NCBI GenBank assembly: GCA_021787475.1
Contig: JAJYLW010000014.1
Coordinates: 1-64,000, forward strand
Direction of reading: 5' to 3'
Origin: Actinomycetes bacterium
GTDB taxonomy: Bacteria; Actinomycetota; Thermoleophilia; BMS3ABIN01
DNA: 64,000 nt
Both the position numbers and the translations under genes were made by a program. Below are positions 56,793-64,000 of this stretch, in pieces. The notes beneath the pieces were generated by a model. That model was given only the letters and a program-made list of their open reading frames with translations, did not search any database and was not told the origin of the DNA. The stretch's first letter is position 1. Every line of letters starts with the position of its first letter.

Positions 56793-59630
56793 TTAAATTA
56801 ATTTGACCGCGTTCCCGCCGGCGCCGGCGAGCTCCTGCAGCGCTTTCTCCAACCTCAGCGTCAGCATGCTGGCGCTGGCCGAGCCCTGAGGGCAGTCGGT
56901 TACGGCAATGCTCACCGTCAGGCGGAAGGGATTGCCGGCGTCGTCCGTAAACTTCAGATAACGAATCATGTCAACTAACTTCTGCGCCACCTTGAGGCTG
57001 TCCTGGCGCGACGTTTCCGGCAGCAGAACGGCAAAGCGGGCGTCATCATAACGGGACAGCGCATCGGCGGCCCTGATGTTGCTGCGGAGCATGCCGGTCA
57101 AAGCGGCCAGCATCGCCCCTCGGGCTGCCGGGTCGTTCATTTCGTCAAGCCCTATCATCAGCACCGACAGATCAAGCTTGTAGCGCTCCGCCCTCCTGAT
57201 CTCCTCGGCGAGCCTCTTTTCAAAATAACGGCGGTTGAACAGCCCTGTCTCGGCGTCAACAAGCCGGGCCCGCTCCGGCTGCAGCTTTTCTAGCCGGAAG
57301 ACCTCGCTCAAGAGCCGCTGGCGGGAATCGCCTCCCTTGAAGATGACCCTGCGGACGTGCTTTTCATCAAGCAGCCGCGCTTCACCGGCTGACAGCTCCT
57401 TGCCCGACGTGACTATCACCGGGATGTCCATCGTCAACGGATGCCGCTGCAGGAAAGAAACAATATCAAAAATGGAGGCGCCCTCAATGTGAGCGTCCAG
57501 GATGATTACGTCGGGACTTTGCTCCAGCGCCATCTCCTTGGCCTGGGCGCCGTCGGCTGCTTCAAGCACAGTAAAGCCCTGCCGCTTCAGGATCGCCACC
57601 GTGGCGCCGGCAGCTTCGCCGTCGCTGTCCGCCACCAGGATCTGCGGCTGGGAGCGGCGGGCCGGGCTGACCTGCTTCAGATATTTAAGCTTGTCAAGCA
57701 GCGGCCGCCGGCTGAGCGGCTTGACGCAATAATCGGCGGCGCCGAGGGCGAAGCCGAGATCGGGGTTGTCAAGCGCGGAGCAGATGATGACGCCGATATC
57801 CGCGGTGAGGGGATCGCTCTTCAGCTGGTGCAGCACCTGCCAGCCGTCCTTGTCCGGCAGCATGATGTCGAGGCAGATGGCGAACGGGCGCACCGCCTTC
57901 GCTTTTTCAACCGCCTCGCCGCCCTCGGCGGCAAATTCGACGCCGTAACCGGCCTGCCCCAGCCAGTGGCCGATCAACTCCCTTGTCTTGGCGTCATCTT
58001 CGACCACGAGGATGCTTGTTTTTTTATTATTTGCCGAGGCGGCAGCCGGCGCCGGCGCACGCTCAATCTCCTGCGCCGCAGCGGGCCGGGAGGACGCCGC
58101 GGGGCGCTCGGCCGGAATTGCTGCCGGGAGGGTCGTCTTTGCCGGCAGTGGCAGCGTGAAATAAAAGTTGCTTCCCTTGCCCACCTGGCTCTCAACCCAG
58201 ATGCGTCCCCCGTGGAGCTCGACGAACTTGCGCGTCAGCGTCAGCCCCAGGCCCGTACCTTCATACTGGCGCGAAGACGATCCGTCCGCCTGTTGAAATT
58301 CGGAGAAAATCTTTTCCTGGTCGGCAGGGGCGATGCCGACTCCGGTGTCGCTGATCTCGAAGCGGGCGGCGTTGTCCATTACCGCCGTGCTGATGCTCAC
58401 CGCGCCGCCGGCGGGCGTAAATTTAATTGCGTTGCCAACAAGGTTATAGACAATCTGTTTGAATTTGTTAACGTCGGCGACAATCGATGAAAGCCGGCTG
58501 GAAACATCAACCGTCAGCCTGACATTCTTTTTTACCGCCAGCGGCTGCATTGTCGCGATTGTATCCTCGAGCACGGTGCCAACATAGAATTCTTCCCGAT
58601 CAAGCTGCATCTGCCCTGCCTCGACCTTGGCAAGGTCGAGAACATCGTTGATCAGCTCGAGCAGGTGATAGCCGCTGGTGATGATGTTTTCGCAGAACTC
58701 CTGCCTGTCTGCTTCCGCCAGCGCCTGCGGGTCGGAATCCCTGAGAACTTCCGAAAAGCCAATGATGATGTTCAGAGGGGTGCGGAGCTCGTGGCTCATG
58801 TTGGCCAGGAATTCCGATTTCATCCGGTTGGCCCGCTCCAGCTCCCGGTTGGCCTGCTCCAGCTCGCGGGTGTGCAGCTCGATCTGGTCGATCATGCCGT
58901 TGAAGGCCGCCGACATCGAGCCGAGCTCGTTCCTGCCCGACTCGACCGGCACCCGGACCGAGTAATCGCCGGCGGAGATGTGGCCGGCGGCCCTGGTCAT
59001 CCGCGTCAGGGGAGTAAGCACGGACCGGCGCAGCATCATCACGACCGTGCCGGAAACCAGCACGAAAATGAGGGCGCCAAATCCAAACATGACGTCGCGG
59101 CTGCCGGTGACGCTTTCATCGAGGGAGGCAGTGCTGATGTCAACCCGAATTGCTCCCAGGAGGCCACGCTGGTTGGGAGCAGGCGCAATGCGGCCATGGC
59201 ACTGCAGGCATGGGGTTTTGACCGGAATCGGCTCGGCCACGGAAATATAACCGTTTCCGGAGCCACTCCCCAGCGTCTGGACGCCGGAGCCAAGGAGCTT
59301 CTCCACGTCGGCGCTACCGCTGGCGCCGATCGCTTGCCTGTCTGTCGACGCCCAGATCCGGTCGCTGGCGGAGACGATGTCAACCTCGCCGACCGAGTCG
59401 CGCTGGCGCAAGCTGTCGAGCGTCTGCTGGATGTCGCCGCGCTGTCCCCGCAGCATGTCGTTTTCCAGCCCGTTCAGGATAGTTGCCGTCAGCGCCGAGG
59501 CCATCTGCTCGAAATGCCTGTTGTCGGCCCGGTTCTGGATGACAATGACGGCGATCACTCCGAGACTGCCGAGAATAAGCATGATCAGAACAACGTATAG
59601 GGGGATTTTGTTCTGTAGCTTCATAACCAC
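56793..59630 (-). CDS. Hybrid histidine kinase with haem-type CxxCH sensor, two receivers and a degenerate GGDEF
   Basis: 945 aa (GTG; an ATG lies two codons in). Helix 1 at about 11-32, extracytoplasmic sensor at 33-183 with CLQCH at 141-145, a c-type haem attachment motif; helix 2 at about 184-200; HAMP about 200-255; HisKA with H280 in SHELRTPL; HATPase with DTGVGIAPAD and GTGLGLTLTRKF; receiver 1 (CLDIMLPDKDG); receiver 2 (ILDAHIEG, less conserved); C-terminal GGDEF-like domain with YDDARF in place of GG(D/E)EF, so probably not a cyclase. A redox or gas sensor is inferred. Start of the kinase-receiver-hypothetical operon. Confidence 0.9.
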   Translation of the reverse strand: MVMKLQNKIPLYVVLIMLILGSLGVIAVIVIQNRADNRHFEQMASALTATILNGLENDMLRGQRGDIQQTLDSLRQRDSVGEVDIVSASDRIWASTDRQAIGASGSADVEKLLGSGVQTLGSGSGNGYISVAEPIPVKTPCLQCHGRIAPAPNQRGLLGAIRVDISTASLDESVTGSRDVMFGFGALIFVLVSGTVVMMLRRSVLTPLTRMTRAAGHISAGDYSVRVPVESGRNELGSMSAAFNGMIDQIELHTRELEQANRELERANRMKSEFLANMSHELRTPLNIIIGFSEVLRDSDPQALAEADRQEFCENIITSGYHLLELINDVLDLAKVEAGQMQLDREEFYVGTVLEDTIATMQPLAVKKNVRLTVDVSSRLSSIVADVNKFKQIVYNLVGNAIKFTPAGGAVSISTAVMDNAARFEISDTGVGIAPADQEKIFSEFQQADGSSSRQYEGTGLGLTLTRKFVELHGGRIWVESQVGKGSNFYFTLPLPAKTTLPAAIPAERPAASSRPAAAQEIERAPAPAAASANNKKTSILVVEDDAKTRELIGHWLGQAGYGVEFAAEGGEAVEKAKAVRPFAICLDIMLPDKDGWQVLHQLKSDPLTADIGVIICSALDNPDLGFALGAADYCVKPLSRRPLLDKLKYLKQVSPARRSQPQILVADSDGEAAGATVAILKRQGFTVLEAADGAQAKEMALEQSPDVIILDAHIEGASIFDIVSFLQRHPLTMDIPVIVTSGKELSAGEARLLDEKHVRRVIFKGGDSRQRLLSEVFRLEKLQPERARLVDAETGLFNRRYFEKRLAEEIRRAERYKLDLSVLMIGLDEMNDPAARGAMLAALTGMLRSNIRAADALSRYDDARFAVLLPETSRQDSLKVAQKLVDMIRYLKFTDDAGNPFRLTVSIAVTDCPQGSASASMLTLRLEKALQELAGAGGNAVKLI

Positions 59631-59906
59631 ATCGGTTGTAATTTGGGCGGCGCCGGAATTCGTTTATTTCCAGGCTTAATGACTATCTTACCTTGCAACC
59701 TGATTTTTGGCCACCCCAAAAAACCGCACCCTTGATCCTGGACGTTGGACTTTGGTCAACCAAAACCCGGGGTCCAAAGTCCAAGAGGCCGGTTATACAA
59801 GTCCAAACTCCAGTTTTCTTGTGCTAATATATTGGTTTCATGCGGCGGCCGCTTTGGCGATGCGCCGCTTTCAGGGATAGGTCACAGCTGAATTTGATTG
59901 ACTTGC
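59631..59906. other. Divergent spacer between kinase and ilvD
   Basis: 276 nt with both promoters. GGACGTT, GGACTTT (59741 onward) and GGTCCAA, AGTCCAA (59773 onward) are a small heptamer pair around ACCAAAACCC. A TAATAT about 59826 could be a -10 for ilvD, with no clear -35. No gene seen. Confidence 0.45.
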
Positions 59907-61571
59907 ATGGGTTTGCCAAGCGACAACATCAAGCAGGGGATTGCCAGGGCGCCGCACCGGTCGCTGCTTAAGGCGCTGGGGCTGAACGACGGCGATCTCA
60001 GGAAGCCGTTCATCGGCGTCGCCAATTCATTTAACGAGGTCATCCCCGGGCACCTGCACCTGCGCCAGATCGCGGCGGCGGTGAAGGACGGCATCTGGGC
60101 GGCCGGCGGCGTGCCTTTCGAGTTTGGCGGCATCGGCATCTGCGACGGCCTTGCCATGAATCACGAGGGGATGAACTTCTCGCTGGCCAGCCGCGAACTG
60201 ATCGCCGATGAAATCGAAGCGATGGCGCGGGCGCATGCTTTCGACGGCCTCGTGCTGATTCCAAACTGCGACAAGATCATTCCCGGAATGGTCATGGGGG
60301 CCCTCCGGGTCAACATCCCGGCAATCGTTGCCAGCGGCGGGCCAATGCTGGCCGGAGAGCTGGAAGGGGAGAAGATTGACTTAAACAGCGTCTTTGAGGC
60401 GGTGGGCGCGGCGCTTACGGGCAAGATCAGCGAGGAGCGCCTCGCCCGCATCGAAAGCTGCGCCTGTCCCGGCTGCGGCTCTTGCGCCGGGCTTTTTACA
60501 GCCAACTCGATGAACTGCCTCACCGAGGCGCTGGGGCTGGCGCTGCCGGGAAATGGCACCATTCCCGCGGTTGATGCGGCCCGCATCAGGCTGGCGCGCC
60601 GCGCCGGCGGGCGGGCCGTCGAGCTGGTCGGGGAAGACCTGAAGCCCCGTGACATAGTTACGCAGACGGCCATCGGCAACGCGCTGGCGGTTGACTCTTC
60701 GATGGGCTGCTCAACCAACACGGTGCTGCACCTGGCCGCGGTTGCCCACGAAGCGGGGCTGGATTTCAATCTTGCTTCGGTTAACGAAGTTACGGCGCGG
60801 ACGCCGCATCTCTGCTCGCTGAGGCCGGCAGGCTCCTATCACATGGAAGACCTGAACCGCGCCGGCGGCGTCCAGGCGCTGATGAAGGTATTGCTTGACG
60901 CCGGCAAGATTGATGGTTCCGCCGCGACTGTTTCCGGCCTGAGCATCGCCGAGCAGGTGAAGGACGCCAGAGTCCTTGATGCTGATGTCATTCGTGCTGT
61001 TGACGCCGCCTACCATCCCACCGGTGGCCTGGCGGTGCTGTCCGGCAACCTGGCTCCCAACGGCGCCGTGGTCAAGGAATCCGCGGTGCTGCCCGAAATG
61101 CTCAAGCACAGGGGGAGGGCTTCGGTGTTCGAGGCCGAGCAGGACCTGGTGCAAGCGATCGAGCAGGGCGCCATTGCGCCCGGCACTGTTGTGGTTATCC
61201 GCTATCAGGGCCCCAAGGGGGGCCCGGGGATGCCGGAGATGCTGACGCCGACCTCGGCGATTGCCGGCGCCGGCCTCGACAGCGAAGTGGCGCTGATAAC
61301 AGACGGGCGCTTTTCGGGCGCCACCCGGGGCGCCAGCATCGGCCATCTCTCGCCGGAGGCGTTTGCCGGCGGCCCGATTGCGCTGGTTGAGGACGGCGAC
61401 GAGATCGAGATAGATATTCCCGGCAGGAAGATCAACCTGCTGGTGGACAATGAGGAGCTGAAGCGGCGCGCCGCCGTCTGGCAGCCGCGCGAACCGCGCT
61501 ACCGGACAGGTCTGCTGTCAAGGTATATTAAGCTTGTCCAGGGTGCCGAGACGGGGGCGGTAACCGGATGA
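59907..61571 (+). CDS. ilvD: Dihydroxy-acid dehydratase
   Basis: 554 aa. Fe-S dehydratase of valine, leucine and isoleucine synthesis. [11 protein letters not shown] and [19 protein letters not shown] carry the cluster cysteines; [21 protein letters not shown] is the C-terminal signature. ATG 59907; a TTG three codons upstream is also open. The stop TGA (61569-61571) is inside a GGATGAT heptamer. Confidence 0.95.
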   Translation: MGLPSDNIKQGIARAPHRSLLKALGLNDGDLRKPFIGVANSFNEVIPGHLHLRQIAAAVKDGIWAAGGVPFEFGGIGICDGLAMNHEGMNFSLASRELIADEIEAMARAHAFDGLVLIPNCDKIIPGMVMGALRVNIPAIVASGGPMLAGELEGEKIDLNSVFEAVGAALTGKISEERLARIESCACPGCGSCAGLFTANSMNCLTEALGLALPGNGTIPAVDAARIRLARRAGGRAVELVGEDLKPRDIVTQTAIGNALAVDSSMGCSTNTVLHLAAVAHEAGLDFNLASVNEVTARTPHLCSLRPAGSYHMEDLNRAGGVQALMKVLLDAGKIDGSAATVSGLSIAEQVKDARVLDADVIRAVDAAYHPTGGLAVLSGNLAPNGAVVKESAVLPEMLKHRGRASVFEAEQDLVQAIEQGAIAPGTVVVIRYQGPKGGPGMPEMLTPTSAIAGAGLDSEVALITDGRFSGATRGASIGHLSPEAFAGGPIALVEDGDEIEIDIPGRKINLLVDNEELKRRAAVWQPREPRYRTGLLSRYIKLVQGAETGAVTG

Positions 61572-61716
61572 TGGACAGTCGACGGCAGATGCCGGATAAA
61601 CCCAAAAGGAGTAAATTTTGCATCTCGCGTGCATTTCATCACGTGAATTGACTGAAACGACAGGAACTCTTGGCCGATGGTTTAAATCCACCATCCACCA
61701 TCCACCATCCACCATC
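61566..61716 (+). repeat. Paired heptamer repeat, ilvD-ilvB spacer
   Basis: GGATGAT, GGACAGT, CGACGGC, AGATGCC, GGATAAA, CCC (61566-61603) begins inside ilvD, whose stop it supplies. TCCACCA repeats four times (61687-61714), ending 6 nt before the ilvB ATG. Same edges as at other loci. Confidence 0.75.
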
Positions 61717-61721
61717 TGTAT

Positions 61722-63404
61722 ATGAAGGGCTCTGAGATAATAATTGAATCGTTAAAGGCGGCCGGGGTTGACACCATCTTCGGTTTGCCGGGTGGCATGG
61801 TCATCCCGCTTTACGACGCTTTGTATGACTCGGACCTGCGCCACTTTCTGGCCCGTCACGAGCAGGGCGCGGCTCACATGGCCGATGGCTACGCCCGCGC
61901 CACCGGCAGGACGGGAGTCTGCATCGCCACGAGCGGTCCGGGCGCAACCAACCTGACAACCGGCATCGCCAATGCTTATATGGACTCGACGCCGATGGTC
62001 GCCATCACCGGCCAGGCAGTCAGCCCCCTGATCGGCACCGACGCCTTCCAGGAGGCGGACGTCACCGGCATTACCGAGCCGATCGTCAAGCACAGCTATT
62101 TGATTAAGGACACAAAGGATATCGCCCGGGTTTTCAAGGAGGCTTTTTACATCGCTTCAACCGGGCGGCCCGGGCCGGTGGTGATTGACATTCCGTCTGA
62201 CATACAGCTGGCGGACATCGAATACAAGCCGGCGGGCAGGCTTAATCTTCCCGGGTACAAGCCCACCTTAAAAGGAAATATGAAGCAGATCCGGTCGGCG
62301 GCGGGCGCCATTGCCGCCGCGGAGAGGCCGGTTATTTACGCCGGCGGCGGCGTCATCACCGCCGGCGCCGAAAAGGAACTGCTGGCGCTGGCGAAACTGA
62401 TGAAGATCCCGGTGACGACGACGCTGATGGGGCTGGGAGCCTTTCCCGAAAACAACGATCTGTCGTTGGGGATGCTGGGGATGCACGGTACCGGCTACGC
62501 CAATTATGCCGTTACCAACTGTGATCTCCTCATCGGCGTCGGCGCCCGCTTCGACGACCGCGTCACCGGCAAAATATCAACTTTCGCGCAGCATGCCAAA
62601 AAAATCCATGTTGACATGGACCCGGCCGAGATCAGCAAGAACGTGCCCATCGACATCCCCATTGTCGGCGACGCCCGTGACGTGCTTGGCGGGATCGTCG
62701 CCGAGTTGAAAAAGAAGAAGCGGAACCCGAAACAGACCGCTGCCTGGTTCGATCAGGTAATCGCCTGGAAGCAAAAGCATCCGCTTCATTACCGGGATCT
62801 GAAGGGGTCGATCATGCCTCAATATGTTATCGAAGAGGTTAATAAGATCACCAAGAGCGACGCCATCCTCTGCACCGACGTGGGGCAGCATCAGATGTGG
62901 TCCTGCCTCTTCTACACACATATCAAGCCGAGGCATTTCATCAGCTCGGGCGGTCTGGGGACAATGGGGTTTGGCTTCCCGGCCGCGATCGGCGCCAAGG
63001 TGGGCCGTCCCGACATGACCGTCATTGATATCGCCGGCGATGGCAGCTTCCAGATGAACATCCAGGAGCTGGCGACAGCGGTCTGTTATGACATACCCGT
63101 GGTCGTCTGTATCCTCAACAACGGGTTTCTGGGGATGGTGCGCCAGTGGCAGGAGTTGTTCTGGAACAAGCGCTATTCGGATACGGTCATCTCCTGTCAG
63201 CCTGATTTTGCCGCAGTGGCGGAAGCATATGGGGCCCTCGGCATGACGATCACGGACAAAAAAGACGTCGGCGAAGCGATTCGCACGGCGATCAAGGCAA
63301 AGAAGCCGGCGGTGCTGGACTTTCATGTCAAACGGGAAGAGAATGTATTCCCGATGGTGCCGGCGGGCAAGTCGATCGATGAGATGATCGGGGGGCACAA
63401 GTAA
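61722..63404 (+). CDS. ilvB: Acetolactate synthase large subunit
   Basis: 560 aa. ThDP-dependent carboligase for branched-chain amino acids. The catalytic Glu lies in RHEQGAAHMADGYAR, the FAD/middle domain at about 190-340, and the ThDP/Mg motif is GDGSFQMNIQELATAV...NN near 440-468. The ATG has no ribosome site, being preceded by TCCACCA repeats. Works with IlvN downstream. Confidence 0.96.
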   Translation: MKGSEIIIESLKAAGVDTIFGLPGGMVIPLYDALYDSDLRHFLARHEQGAAHMADGYARATGRTGVCIATSGPGATNLTTGIANAYMDSTPMVAITGQAVSPLIGTDAFQEADVTGITEPIVKHSYLIKDTKDIARVFKEAFYIASTGRPGPVVIDIPSDIQLADIEYKPAGRLNLPGYKPTLKGNMKQIRSAAGAIAAAERPVIYAGGGVITAGAEKELLALAKLMKIPVTTTLMGLGAFPENNDLSLGMLGMHGTGYANYAVTNCDLLIGVGARFDDRVTGKISTFAQHAKKIHVDMDPAEISKNVPIDIPIVGDARDVLGGIVAELKKKKRNPKQTAAWFDQVIAWKQKHPLHYRDLKGSIMPQYVIEEVNKITKSDAILCTDVGQHQMWSCLFYTHIKPRHFISSGGLGTMGFGFPAAIGAKVGRPDMTVIDIAGDGSFQMNIQELATAVCYDIPVVVCILNNGFLGMVRQWQELFWNKRYSDTVISCQPDFAAVAEAYGALGMTITDKKDVGEAIRTAIKAKKPAVLDFHVKREENVFPMVPAGKSIDEMIGGHK

Positions 63405-63438
63405 AGCGGATGGCGGTTGCTGGATGCTGGATAAACCC
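63405..63438 (+). repeat. Heptamer repeat arm after ilvB
   Basis: AAAGC then GGATGGC, GGTTGCT, GGATGCT, GGATAAA, CCC in strict phase directly after the stop, with both fixed edges. No complementary arm before ilvN; a different hairpin is there. Confidence 0.7.
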
Positions 63439-63450
63439 AATGAATCGTGG

Positions 63451-63502
63451 TCCTGAGCGACGCGAAGGATCTCAAGATCATGCGGAGCTTCGCGGCTCAG
63501 GA
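63451..63502 (+). repeat. Hairpin repeat between ilvB and ilvN
   Basis: TCCTGAGC (63451-63458) plus CGCGAAG (63461-63467) pair with CTTCGCG (63488-63494) plus GCTCAGGA (63495-63502), with a 2-nt bulge. No T-run. It may attenuate or protect the ilvB-ilvN transcript. Confidence 0.55.
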
Positions 63503-63525
63503 TGGAATATGTGGAAAAATAAAGC

Positions 63526-64000
63526 ATGAAGCATACGCTGTCAGTTCTGGTCGAGAACAAGCCGGGTGTGCTGGCCCGGATTTCCGGGCTGTTCTCACGC
63601 CGCGGTTTCAACATCGACAGCCTCGCCGTCGGCGTCACCGAGGACCCGGATGTCTCGCGGATGACAATCACCGTCGACGCCGCCGAGCATCCGATCGAGC
63701 AGGTGACCAAGCAGTTGCACAAGCTGATCAACGTCATCAAGATCACCGACCTCGACCCGGCCAACGCCGTCGCCCGGGAGCTGTCGCTGGTCAAGGTCAG
63801 CACTGACGCCAAAACCCGCGGCGAGGTGATGCAGATCGCCGAGATCTTCCGCGCCAACATTCTCGATGTCGGCAGGAAGTCAATGACGATCGAGGTTACC
63901 GGCACAACCGAGAAGATCGAGGCGCTCGAGCAACTGCTGAAGCCAAACGTGCTCGAGATTGTCCGCACCGGGCGCATCGCCATCGAGCGGGGAGGGAAAT
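63526..64000 (+). CDS. ilvN: Acetolactate synthase small subunit, 3' end cut by window
   Basis: 158 codons visible, open to the window end. N-terminal ACT domain (HTLSVLVENKPGVLARISGLFSRRGFNI) binding the feedback inhibitor valine, and the C-terminal regulatory domain (ELSLVKV, RTGRIAIERG). Family length is about 160-170 aa, so only a few residues are missing. The ATG has no strong ribosome site. Confidence 0.93.
   Translation, partial: MKHTLSVLVENKPGVLARISGLFSRRGFNIDSLAVGVTEDPDVSRMTITVDAAEHPIEQVTKQLHKLINVIKITDLDPANAVARELSLVKVSTDAKTRGEVMQIAEIFRANILDVGRKSMTIEVTGTTEKIEALEQLLKPNVLEIVRTGRIAIERGGK

Overview
The window is a GC-rich (about 60% by eye), gene-dense chromosomal segment dominated by housekeeping genes. 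The atpC-murA junction, proB-proA-nadD-LCP-rsfS, yebC-ruvC-ruvA-ruvB, tgt-yajC-secD-secF, PdxS/PdxT, a GuaB3-type IMPDH-like protein and an LCP wall ligase together suggest a Gram-positive, deep-branching actinobacterial lineage, probably anaerobic (QueH, corrinoid methyl transfer, many radical SAM enzymes). This is inferred from gene content; no 16S rRNA or tRNA gene was seen. TTG start codons are unusually common.

Layout: 0.2-2.4 kb, a secreted beta-propeller protein with four C-terminal WTWYD modules; 2.9-4.4 kb, dCMP deaminase and a WecA/TagO-type transferase; 4.5-12.3 kb, a complete F1Fo ATP synthase operon (atpZ-like, atpI, BEFHAGDC); 12.4-18.4 kb, murA, proB, proA, nadD, LCP protein, rsfS; 18.4-20.1 kb, a UroD-type methyltransferase and its corrinoid protein; 20.2-27.1 kb, an accessory block with one forward B12-type radical SAM gene facing a minus-strand operon of radical SAM, GT2, radical SAM/SPASM and GT39-like genes; 27.5-28.7 kb, a RACo-like corrinoid reactivating ATPase lacking its ferredoxin domain; 28.9-33.2 kb, lepB, guaB3, pdxS, pdxT, DUF2267; 33.4-35.4 kb, a second WTWYD protein; 35.8-38.9 kb, yebC-ruvCAB; 39.0-39.6 kb, a frameshifted WTWYD remnant; 39.8-43.3 kb, MMPL transporter and DUF3048 protein; 43.5-51 kb, queH, queA, DUF1003, a caspase-like protease, tgt, yajC, secD, secF; 51.2-53.4 kb, a phasin-like protein and a UbiB-family kinase; 53.4-59.6 kb, a signalling block (diguanylate cyclase facing a haem-motif hybrid histidine kinase, a lone receiver and a proline-rich membrane protein); 59.9-64 kb, ilvD, ilvB, ilvN (cut by the window end).

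The most striking feature lies between the genes. At least twenty spacers carry short tandem repeats with a 7-nt period (units such as GGATGGT, GGACATT, CGTGAAA, AATCCAA, AACTCGG). One arm usually follows a stop codon and its reverse complement precedes the next start codon. Many share a fixed outer edge (AAAGCGGA) and an inner edge (GGATAAACCC). Start or stop codons of several genes lie inside repeat units, and the repeat is apparently translated as the N-terminal tail of RuvC and PdxT. Three of these spacers also hold the same promoter-like box with a conserved spacer (ruvC, ruvB, dgc); at dgc it is followed by tandem hairpins ending in a U-tract, which looks like an attenuator or riboswitch expression platform. 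The repeats resemble in form the heptanucleotide STRRs known from cyanobacteria, but the codon-embedding and paired-arm architecture deserve a genome-wide study.
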